From JAADEM01 sp965371855 (GTDB lineage Bacteria; Bacteroidota; Bacteroidia; Bacteroidales; Marinilabiliaceae), in contig CBDUZZ010000006.1 in NCBI GenBank assembly GCA_965371855.1, positions 1 through 64,000 on the forward strand: a DNA stretch of 64,000 nt, given 5' to 3'. Shown here one piece after another: positions 52,999-59,844 of the stretch; positions within the stretch are counted from its first letter, which is position 1, and every line of letters begins with the position of its first letter. The translations under genes and the position numbers were made by a program. Below the pieces are notes generated by a model. That model made no database searches, was not told the DNA's origin, and saw nothing but the letters and a program-made list of their open reading frames with translations.

Positions 52999-53919
52999 AT
53001 GCTAAGAAATTTTTTATACTTATTTTTAATAGTAACCGGTACAGCCTTTTTCACTAGCTGTGGCGGAAGTTCGTCCGGTAAGTCAGGACAATCATCTGAT
53101 GAATTAATAAGCGCAGATTCTTTGAATTCAGATGCTCCATTAAAATTATCAGAAGAAGTAATTGGTGATGTTATTCAAAACATCTCCTCCCCTGTTGAAA
53201 TGGCTTCATTAATAAAATCTACAGGTGTAGCGTTTTCTCAAAAGATTTTGAATGACCCGGATAATCTGGACAAGTACAGCACCAGTTATAAGCGAGCATT
53301 GAACCTGGGTGTTTTTGCTGCTGACCTTGGGTATATTAATATATTTGACAAAAACACTATTGTTGTATCATACCTTTTGGCAGTTAAAAATTTGGCTGAA
53401 GGAATTAAAGTTGGTCAGTTCTTTGATTTTACCGCATTAAAGCGCCTTGCAACAAACAGCAACAATCTTGATTCATTAATGGAAATATCAATTTCCAGTT
53501 TCAATAAGATGGATTCATACCTACGCGAGCAAAATAGAAGTAATGTTAGTTCTCTAATTGTTGCCGGAACATGGATTGAAGGATTATATATTTCAGCAAG
53601 AGTTATAGAAGAAACTAATAACAAAGAGTTAATTGACCGTATTGCTGAACAAAAAGATATTGTAAATATTTTACTGATAATTTTGGAGAATTATAATAAA
53701 GATGCAAATTTTGCTGAACTTTCAACTTATTTACAGGACTTAAAAACCCTCTATTCAGGTGTGAAAATAACAACTGAATTTGGTGAGCCCAAAAAGATGG
53801 AAGTTGATGGTTCTTTAATAATTATTCAAGATGAAATCAGTCATATTGAGGTTACTGCTGAGCAGATGACGGCAATTATTAATCAGATTAAAAAAACACG
53901 TGAATTTATTGTTTCGTAA
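52999..53919 (+). CDS. Lipoprotein of unknown function
   Basis: The 306-residue protein has a lipoprotein signal with lipobox FTSC (Cys21) followed by a Ser/Gly-rich spacer. The mature part is helical with a conserved-looking centre (RALNLGVFAADLGYINIF). It follows the ABC gene by 62 bp and is probably in the same transcript. I do not recognise the family. It may be an envelope partner of the transporter. Confidence 0.8.
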   Translation: MLRNFLYLFLIVTGTAFFTSCGGSSSGKSGQSSDELISADSLNSDAPLKLSEEVIGDVIQNISSPVEMASLIKSTGVAFSQKILNDPDNLDKYSTSYKRALNLGVFAADLGYINIFDKNTIVVSYLLAVKNLAEGIKVGQFFDFTALKRLATNSNNLDSLMEISISSFNKMDSYLREQNRSNVSSLIVAGTWIEGLYISARVIEETNNKELIDRIAEQKDIVNILLIILENYNKDANFAELSTYLQDLKTLYSGVKITTEFGEPKKMEVDGSLIIIQDEISHIEVTAEQMTAIINQIKKTREFIVS

Positions 53920-53973
53920 ATTCATATTACTTTATTTAAAGTGAAAAAGATACTAATTGAAAATTCTATACGA

Positions 53974-54432
53974 ATGAAAAAGATATTAATCAGTTTGTTG
54001 GTGCTCTTTTCTGTGTTTTCATTAACAAGCTATGCACAATGTGGTGAAGACTTGTTAAAGCAGGCATTAAAAGAGATGGGTGATGGCCAATACATTAAAG
54101 ACTTTAAGATTGAGCTTCTTAAAGCAAAAAAAGATATGAAAACAGGATATGTTAAGTTTTCCGTTGTTTTGCAAAGCAGAAGTCAATACAAATTTAATGT
54201 GGTTGATGGCCCGAGTAATTCTGAAAAAGCAATAATGCAGTTATATTTTAACGATAAACTTCTTGTAAGCAATTACGAAAAAGGGAAACGTTACAAATCC
54301 TGTCAGTTTATATGCGGTAAAACCGGTGTTTACAATTTAATATTCTCTTTTAAAGGAGGAGAAGAAGGATGTTCCAGTTCAGTATTGTCACTGGTTAAAC
54401 AGTTCTCTGAAAGTGAAATGAAAAACTTCTAA
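53974..54432 (+). CDS. Secreted protein of unknown function
   Basis: ATG 53974 gives an immediate signal peptide (MKKILISLLVLFSVFSLTSYA, cut before QCGE); the frame also opens at GTG 53941. The mature protein of about 130 residues has four or more Cys (CGED, SCQFICGK, GCSS), which could form disulfides, and a beta-rich pattern (GYVKFSVVLQSRSQYKFNV). It is the last gene before the strong terminator at 54454. Function not recognised. Confidence 0.78.
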   Translation: MKKILISLLVLFSVFSLTSYAQCGEDLLKQALKEMGDGQYIKDFKIELLKAKKDMKTGYVKFSVVLQSRSQYKFNVVDGPSNSEKAIMQLYFNDKLLVSNYEKGKRYKSCQFICGKTGVYNLIFSFKGGEEGCSSSVLSLVKQFSESEMKNF

Positions 54433-54453
54433 TTAAATAGTCTAAAAATACTA

Positions 54454-54486
54454 AAGGTTGTCACATAATGTGACAACCTTTTTTTT
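54454..54486 (+). terminator. Rho-independent terminator of the chemosensory locus
   Basis: A 12-bp perfect stem, AAGGTTGTCACA with TGTGACAACCTT, encloses a TAA loop and is followed by a T-run. It lies 21 bp after the stop of the secreted protein gene. Confidence 0.93.
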
Positions 54487-54513
54487 GCTATAATTTTTAA
54501 AAGAGTATTTTTG
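54484..54513 (+). promoter_or_regulatory. Bacteroidota-type promoter for transketolase
   Basis: TTTG at 54484-54487 (inside the terminator tail) and TATTTTTG at 54506-54513 are 18 bp apart, matching the -33 TTTG / -7 TAnnTTTG consensus. The transketolase ATG is 53 bp further on. Confidence 0.65.
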
Positions 54514-54565
54514 TGGAATATCCATTTAATAAATAGTTATAAAACATAAATAATAAAGTATTAAG

Positions 54566-56587
54566 ATGATTAATCAAATTTCAAAAAGAGCAGCAGATAA
54601 TATCCGCATTTTATCAGCCGCAATGGTAGAAAAGGCTAAATCAGGACATCCGGGTGGTGCAATGGGTGGTGCCGATTTTATACAGGTACTGTTTTCAGAA
54701 TTCCTTAATTATGATCCTTCAGACAGGACATGGTTTAATCGCGACAGATTCTTCTTGGATCCCGGTCACATGTCTCCGATGCTATACTCCCAATTGGCTC
54801 TTACAGGCACATTCTCTATGGATGAGCTCGCGCAGTTCAGGCAATGGGGCAGCCCTACTCCCGGCCATCCGGAAAAGGATTTTAAACGCGGAATTGAAAA
54901 CACATCAGGACCATTAGGCCAGGGGCATACGATAGCTGTAGGTGCTGCAATTGCAGAACGGTTTCTGTGTGCAAGATTTGGAGAATGGATGAAGCATAAT
55001 ATTTTTACTTTCATATCCGATGGAGGTGTTCAGGAAGAAATTTCGCAGGGAGCGGGTCGTTTGGCCGGCTATCTGGGATTGAGCAACCTTGTAATGTTCT
55101 ATGATTCTAACGATATTCAACTTTCTACAGAAACAAAAGCTGTAACCATCGAAGATACAGCAAAGAAATATGAAGCATGGGGATGGGCTACAATTACAAT
55201 TGACGGTAATAACCATGACCAGATTCGGAAAGCACTGAAAACTGCTGTTGCTGAAAAAGAGAAACCTTTTCTGATTATTGGTAAAACCATTATGGGTAAA
55301 GGTGCAGTTACTGAGAAGAAAGAGTCTTTCGAAGCACAAGTTTCCACTCATGGTCAGCCGTTAAGTGCAGCGGGAGCATCATTTGAAGAAACAATTAAAA
55401 ATCTGGGAGGAAATACTGAAAATCCATTTGTTATTTTTGATGATGTGGCAAGTGTATATGCTGAAGTAACAAAAGAGAAACAAGCTTTTGCTGATGAAAA
55501 ACGTGCAGAGCAGGCAGCATGGGAGAAAGCAAATCCTGAGCTGGCAGAGAAACTGAAAAGTTTCATCTCAGGCAAAGCTCCTGATTTTAGTTACTCTGCA
55601 TTAGAGCAAAAAGCCGGTTCTGCCACACGTGCAGCAGCCTCGAGTGTTCTTGCTCATTTTGCCGGAAAAATAGAGAATCTGATAGTTATGTCGGCTGACC
55701 TGTCTAATTCGGATAAAACAGACGGATTCCTGAAGAAGACTACTGTATTCACAAAAGGTGATTTTAGCGGTTCATTCCTTCAGGTCGGTGTTGCCGAGCT
55801 AACCATGGCTACTGTTTCAAACGGTATGGCTCTTCACGGAGGTGTAATACCTGCCTGCGGAACATTCTTTGTTTTCTCTGATTATATGAAACCGGCTGTT
55901 CGTATGGCTGCACTGATGCAACTGCCGGTTAAATATATCTGGACTCATGATGCTTTTCGCGTAGGTGAAGACGGTCCTACTCACCAACCTGTTGAGCAGG
56001 AGGCACAAATACGCTTAATGGAGAAACTAAAGAATCATAAAGGAGAGAACAGCGTACTGGTCATTCGTCCTGCTGATGCAGAGGAGTCTACTGTTGCCTG
56101 GGAGATGGCAATGAATAATGTTAGTACTCCAACAGCTCTTATTCTTTCAAGGCAAAACATAACTAACTTGCCGGGTAGCACATACCAACAAGCTACTCAA
56201 GCGAAAAAAGGTGCTTATATCGTTCAGAAAGATGGAGATAAGGTTGATGTTGTTCTGTTAGCCTCCGGCTCAGAAGTAAGCTCACTTGTTGAGGGTGCAA
56301 AGTTGTTGAAAGAGGATGGTATTAAGTGTCAAATCGTATCTGTTCCATCTGAAGGATTGTTCAGAAGTCAGGACAAAAAGTATCAGGAAGAGGTAATTCC
56401 GGCGGGTATACCCGTATTTGGTCTTACTGCCGGATTGCCGGTTACTCTTGAAGGTCTTGTAGGACAACAGGGAAAAGTTTGGGGACTGGATCATTTCGGT
56501 TATTCAGCTCCTTATAAAATCCTGGATGAGAAATTCGGTTTTACTGCCGATAATGTTGCTAAACAGGTAAAAAAGTTGTTGAAATAG
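54566..56587 (+). CDS. tkt: Transketolase
   Basis: The 673-residue thiamine-diphosphate enzyme has the N-terminal transketolase motifs KAKSGHPGGAMGGADF and GPLGQGHTIAVGAAIA, the diphosphate/metal-binding region and the pyrimidine-domain GVAELTMATVSNG with DAFRVGEDGPTHQP. It transfers two-carbon ketol units in the pentose phosphate pathway. It is a single-gene unit, with its own promoter upstream and a terminator 36 bp downstream. Confidence 0.97.
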   Translation: MINQISKRAADNIRILSAAMVEKAKSGHPGGAMGGADFIQVLFSEFLNYDPSDRTWFNRDRFFLDPGHMSPMLYSQLALTGTFSMDELAQFRQWGSPTPGHPEKDFKRGIENTSGPLGQGHTIAVGAAIAERFLCARFGEWMKHNIFTFISDGGVQEEISQGAGRLAGYLGLSNLVMFYDSNDIQLSTETKAVTIEDTAKKYEAWGWATITIDGNNHDQIRKALKTAVAEKEKPFLIIGKTIMGKGAVTEKKESFEAQVSTHGQPLSAAGASFEETIKNLGGNTENPFVIFDDVASVYAEVTKEKQAFADEKRAEQAAWEKANPELAEKLKSFISGKAPDFSYSALEQKAGSATRAAASSVLAHFAGKIENLIVMSADLSNSDKTDGFLKKTTVFTKGDFSGSFLQVGVAELTMATVSNGMALHGGVIPACGTFFVFSDYMKPAVRMAALMQLPVKYIWTHDAFRVGEDGPTHQPVEQEAQIRLMEKLKNHKGENSVLVIRPADAEESTVAWEMAMNNVSTPTALILSRQNITNLPGSTYQQATQAKKGAYIVQKDGDKVDVVLLASGSEVSSLVEGAKLLKEDGIKCQIVSVPSEGLFRSQDKKYQEEVIPAGIPVFGLTAGLPVTLEGLVGQQGKVWGLDHFGYSAPYKILDEKFGFTADNVAKQVKKLLK

Positions 56588-56623
56588 TTTCTTTGCAACT
56601 ATAGAAAATAGACATCATAAATA

Positions 56624-56657
56624 AAACCGGCAGATTGAATAATCTTGCCGGTTTTTT
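56624..56657 (+). terminator. Rho-independent terminator after transketolase
   Basis: AAACCGGCAGATT pairs with AATCTTGCCGGTTT around a short GAAT loop, with one bulged base, and is followed by a T-run. Confidence 0.9.
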
Positions 56658-56916
56658 GGTATGTTATGGGGAAATATGAAAATCCCCAATTAGAGGTAAT
56701 CCTATAGTTAGAGATGGCTGCACGATGAGTGTACCATCCAAAATAGTTGACAATTTGCATTGAGCCAATAACAGCATAGCTACCTGAATATACATCCATA
56801 TTACACAAGTTGGGGTTAATGCCATAAAGAATCCACTAGATGATTTTGAGTTTAAAAAATAAATTGATAGATTTGACATATACGAAATATCAGGAACTAG
56901 TTCCTGATATACATAC
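56658..56916. other. Gene-poor stretch before the first cassette-like gene
   Basis: This region has only short frames on the minus strand, none convincing; the longest (56664-56879, 71 residues) has no recognisable domain. It may contain a decayed gene. Its end holds a perfect 24-bp palindrome, listed separately. Confidence 0.45.
56887..56910. repeat. Perfect 24-bp palindrome with half-site ATATCAGGAACT
   Basis: The half ATATCAGGAACT at 56887-56898 is followed immediately by its exact reverse complement. It lies 6 bp before the GTTAGGGGGC end of the first cassette-like unit. It could be an operator or part of the recombination boundary. Confidence 0.75.
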
Positions 56917-56926
56917 GTTAGGGGGC
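56917..56926 (+). other. Cassette 5' boundary GTTAGGGGGC
   Basis: The decamer is the exact reverse complement of GCCCCCTAAC at 57500-57509, just after the stop of the enclosed gene. In integron cassettes the first bases of a cassette (GTTRRRY type) complement the start of its own attC site in this way. Confidence 0.6.
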
Positions 56927-56943
56927 ATTAAAATCGTCAATAA

Positions 56944-57498
56944 ATGAGAATCAGAGATTTGAAATATTATTTGTTAACATTCTTAATATTAATGTTTGTT
57001 TGTGCTTTCAGTCAAACGAAAAGTAAAGTATTCTGGACAGAGATTGACCATTTTGAAAATAAGCCTGACTCAAGTTTATATGAAAGAGTGGTTTATAAGA
57101 ATTCCATTGAATTTAGGTACTTCTTTGATTTTGAAGACACTTCAAGTTTTCTCGATTTTGAATTATTAAAAGAAAATTTACTCGTTGTAGCTAAACAAGA
57201 CACAATAGAACTTCATGATATTCAAAAATTGAAATACAAATTGGATTCTATTGAAATATTAAAATTTGAATTTCCAGATACTCCACCTGGTGGACAAGGC
57301 TGTTGGCTGTTTAGTAGGAAATTAGGAATGGTTGGAATGGGACTTTATGTGGGGGGTAAATTGATAATTTCAAAAATTAATGCCGAAACTTTTAATCCGA
57401 TAGTTATATCTGAATTATTAAAAGAGAAATTAAGTGAACCGCCGCCACCACTTTTAATTCAAGAACTTATACATATTGACAAAGAAAATGAAGAATAA
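56944..57498 (+). CDS. Secreted protein of unknown function in cassette 1
   Basis: A 184-residue protein with a signal peptide (about 1-24, ending FVCAFSQ) and a beta-rich mature part; PDTPPGGQGCWLF is the most notable stretch, followed by a Gly-rich segment and an acidic C-terminus. It starts 18 bp after GTTAGGGGGC, and its stop is 1 bp before the attC-like site, as for a gene in an integron cassette. AT content is high. Not recognised; envelope or interaction role is possible. Confidence 0.75.
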   Translation: MRIRDLKYYLLTFLILMFVCAFSQTKSKVFWTEIDHFENKPDSSLYERVVYKNSIEFRYFFDFEDTSSFLDFELLKENLLVVAKQDTIELHDIQKLKYKLDSIEILKFEFPDTPPGGQGCWLFSRKLGMVGMGLYVGGKLIISKINAETFNPIVISELLKEKLSEPPPPLLIQELIHIDKENEE

Positions 57499-57499
57499 C

Positions 57500-57556
57500 G
57501 CCCCCTAACAGCAACTCAAAGGGCATTAAAACGCCTTTTAGCTGCGACCGTTACCA
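57500..57556 (+). other. attC-like recombination site 1
   Basis: It starts with GCCCCCTAAC, ends with GTTACC, and between them has an imperfect palindrome: GCAACTCAAAGGGC and GCCTTTTAGCTGC around ATTAAAAC. TAAC and GTTA outer ends, internal arms and mismatches fit the attC plan of R''-L''-L'-R' boxes. Confidence 0.6.
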
Positions 57557-57559
57557 TTA
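57550..57559 (+). other. Cassette 2 5' boundary GTTACCATTA
   Basis: The decamer is the exact reverse complement of TAATGGTAAC at 58159-58168 after the second gene; a longer comparison gives 14 of 15 matches. This repeats the arrangement of cassette 1. Confidence 0.6.
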
Positions 57560-57569
57560 ATAAGAAAAA

Positions 57570-58161
57570 ATGAAGCTTACATTAAAATACAGTATTGGAA
57601 TTCTCACGATATTATTATTAGGTTGTAATCAATCAAATAAAAAGAATATTTCACAAGACAAATTAGTTGAATTTAAACATGTAGTAATTGAAACAGAAGA
57701 AAATATAGTAAAAGAACTTAATAATGTTTGGGACTCACTTAATTACATGAAAGAGAATTATATAAAATTTGATTCAGCTCTATTTTAGAATATTTAAGGA
57801 GAACTATTCAGATATCGATGCTATATATATTAAGGAAATTCGAAAGGAAATTTATGGATTTCATCCACTAATTACATTATTCAAGACATATGAATGCGAT
57901 CAACCAGTTTCTTATAGAGAATTACACCTATTAGACTCTTCTCTCAATGTTTGTGGTAGAATGGCATTAGATTATAGTGTCAATTATGATTTATTTGATT
58001 GTAAATCAAAGTTCATTAATGATTCAACTATCAAAGTTGTAGAAAGTAAAGGATTAAGCTATGATAATGATTCTGTTAAGATAGATAACATTTTACTTAG
58101 ATTGAATCCTAAAGGAACATTTGATACTCTATCTGTTGATTCGAAATTAGGAACTTACTAA
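57570..58161 (+). pseudogene. Lipoprotein gene of cassette 2, split by a frameshift
   Basis: Frame 1 (57570-57788) starts with a lipoprotein signal (lipobox LLGC, Cys19) and stops after KFDSALF. Frame 2 continues to 58161 without its own ATG, opening only at TTG 57769. Removing one T from CTATTTTAG at about 57780-57788 joins them as KFDSALFRIFKENYSD into a lipoprotein of about 197 residues. It may be a true mutation, a read error in a T-run or a +1 shift. The mature part has FHPLITLFKTYECDQP and KFINDSTIKVV; family unknown. Confidence 0.65.
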
Positions 58162-58215
58162 TGGTAACAAAAGCTAAATTTCATGGGCGGTGATGTGCAG
58201 TTTGAAAGTTTAATT
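58159..58215 (+). other. attC-like recombination site 2 (weaker)
   Basis: TAATGGTAAC overlaps the stop codon of the split lipoprotein gene and complements the cassette 2 start. The following bases (AAAAGCTAAATTTCATGGGC ...) only weakly form arms, and no clear closing GTTRRRY was found, so the far border is uncertain. Confidence 0.4.
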
Positions 58216-58234
58216 CAATTAATAAACCCCTCGA

Positions 58235-58464
58235 TGGTGCGCGATTGTATCGCGTTCCTTTTATATTAGTAGAAAGCTAAAGATTCTTAAAACCCACACA
58301 ATCAATAGTGCAAGAGCCAGAGGTTGACAGCCTGCCCCGGCCCTTCGGGGATACCGGCCACAATTTTACTTGCTTATGCAATGATTCGTCATCAGTATAA
58401 GGTTTGATGAAGGGGGTGCTGACAATTCACTTACAATTATTATCTTTATGTGCCAATAATGTTG
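58235..58464 (+). promoter_or_regulatory. Repeated leader, copy A, before the GT9 gene
   Basis: Copy A begins with TGGTGCGCGATTGTATCGC, a small hairpin (GCGAT-TGT-ATCGC), and ends with TGACAATTCACTTACAATTA through TATCTTTATGT at 58420-58451. Between these lie TGCTTATG (58371) and the UUCG-type hairpin CCGGCCCTTCGGGGATACCGG region (58337-58358). The same blocks in the same order form copy B at 59579-59803. The 3' block probably holds the promoter (TATCTTTA as -7-like). The gene starts 38 bp downstream. Confidence 0.65.
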
Positions 58465-58501
58465 AAAAAAGTCCGAATTCATAAACAAATAATAATGTAA
58501 A

Positions 58502-59491
58502 ATGTTTAATCGTATTTTAATTATTCAAACTGCATTTTTAGGGGATGTTATTCTTGTCACTCCAATAATAGAAAAACTTAAGCGGTTTTATCCTGAATCT
58601 CATATCGATATTCTAGTTAAGAAAGGTCATGAGAAGCTAATTGACAACAATCCAAACATTAACAGAGTTCTTGTTTTTGACAAAGACAATAGGAAGTATG
58701 TAAACCTTATTCATTTAATAAAAGATATCAGAAAACAGAAGTATGACTTGGTGGTAAATGCACAGAGATATGCAACAACAGGTATCATTACCGTTTTGTC
58801 CGGAGCGAAAGTTACTGTTGGCTTTGACAAGAATCCACTATCGTTTATGTTTAGCCATAGCAGCCCTCATAATATCCATCAGGAAAATAGCAAATCGGAA
58901 CATGAAGTTATTAGAAACCTGAAGCTGATAGAGGAGTTTACTGATAACTCATTTGAATTACCAAAACTATATCCGTCAGCAAGTGATTATGAAAAAACAA
59001 GACCTACTAAACCATATTATTGTATAGCACCTACTTCTGTCCTATTTACTAAAGAGTTCCCGGAAGAGAAGTGGATAGAACTTATCCAGAAGTTACCATC
59101 AAATTCTACAATATATCTACTTGGAGCTCCAGGAGATAAAATAAGATGCGATAACATTATAGAAAAAAGCAGAGCCAACAATATTTCCAATCTGGCAGGT
59201 AAGTTAACTTTTCTTGAATCAGCAGCGTTGATGAAAGGTGCAAGAATGAATTTTGTGAATGATTCAGCTCCGTTACACATTGCATCATCTGTTAATGCTC
59301 CGGTAAGAGCCATTTTCTGTTCTACTACTCCTGCTTTAGGCTTTACCCCTTTATCAGATGATTCTATGGTTATAGAAACAAAAAGAAATTTGTCATGTCG
59401 CCCTTGTGGAATAACAGGAAAGAAAGCATGTCCTGAAGGTCATTTCCTCTGTTCTGATATTTCAATTGAGGATATTCTGAAAACGTTTTAA
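58502..59491 (+). CDS. Family 9 glycosyltransferase (heptosyltransferase-like), second copy
   Basis: A 329-residue GT9 protein with ILIIQTAFLGDVILVTPIIE at the start and the donor-site segment NDSAPLHIASSV near residue 252. The C-terminal Cys/His cluster CRPCGITGKKACPEGHFLC matches that of the GT9 at 22927-23925. It should add a heptose-like sugar to the lipopolysaccharide core. It stands alone behind a 225-bp leader shared with the sulfatase gene downstream. Confidence 0.9.
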   Translation: MFNRILIIQTAFLGDVILVTPIIEKLKRFYPESHIDILVKKGHEKLIDNNPNINRVLVFDKDNRKYVNLIHLIKDIRKQKYDLVVNAQRYATTGIITVLSGAKVTVGFDKNPLSFMFSHSSPHNIHQENSKSEHEVIRNLKLIEEFTDNSFELPKLYPSASDYEKTRPTKPYYCIAPTSVLFTKEFPEEKWIELIQKLPSNSTIYLLGAPGDKIRCDNIIEKSRANNISNLAGKLTFLESAALMKGARMNFVNDSAPLHIASSVNAPVRAIFCSTTPALGFTPLSDDSMVIETKRNLSCRPCGITGKKACPEGHFLCSDISIEDILKTF

Positions 59492-59578
59492 GAAAAGTTA
59501 TACGAAAGAGAGAAATTGTAACAAATAACAAGAATACATTCTCAATCCCCCTATTCCAAATAGCTAATTCACATCCAC

Positions 59579-59803
59579 TGGTGCGCGATTGTATCGCATT
59601 CCTTAACTTTATTTCCTGAGTAATAACCACACGATGCAAAGGCTGAGGGGTTCTGATGTTCAATTTAATCTGTTCCGTATTCATTGGAAAAACCGGATTA
59701 ACGGCATCTGCTTATGGTAATGATATTTCTTCCGCATACGGTTTGCCAGGGGGGAGGTACTGACAGTTCACTTATAATTATTATCTTTATGTACAATAAT
59801 TTG
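59579..59803 (+). promoter_or_regulatory. Repeated leader, copy B, before the sulfatase gene
   Basis: Copy B has TGGTGCGCGATTGTATCGC at 59579, TGCTTATGGTAATGATA at 59709 and TGACAGTTCACTTATAATTA through TTATCTTTATGT at 59761-59792. The last block differs from copy A at 2 of 32 positions. Middle parts are more diverged. The sulfatase ATG lies about 42 bp downstream, close to the 38 bp seen after copy A. Confidence 0.65.
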
Positions 59804-59844
59804 GAGTTGGCTATCAGACAATACTCTTTGGAGACTTAAAAAAT

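Noticed and set aside
54914..55351. 145-residue open frame on the minus strand inside transketolase
   Set aside because: It lies wholly within tkt in an opposite frame, is Cys- and Phe-rich like other antisense shadows, and has no domain.
56664..56879. 71-residue minus-strand frame after the transketolase terminator
   Set aside because: Short, no recognised domain, poor start context; an alternative frame overlaps it equally well. It may be a decayed gene but cannot be supported.
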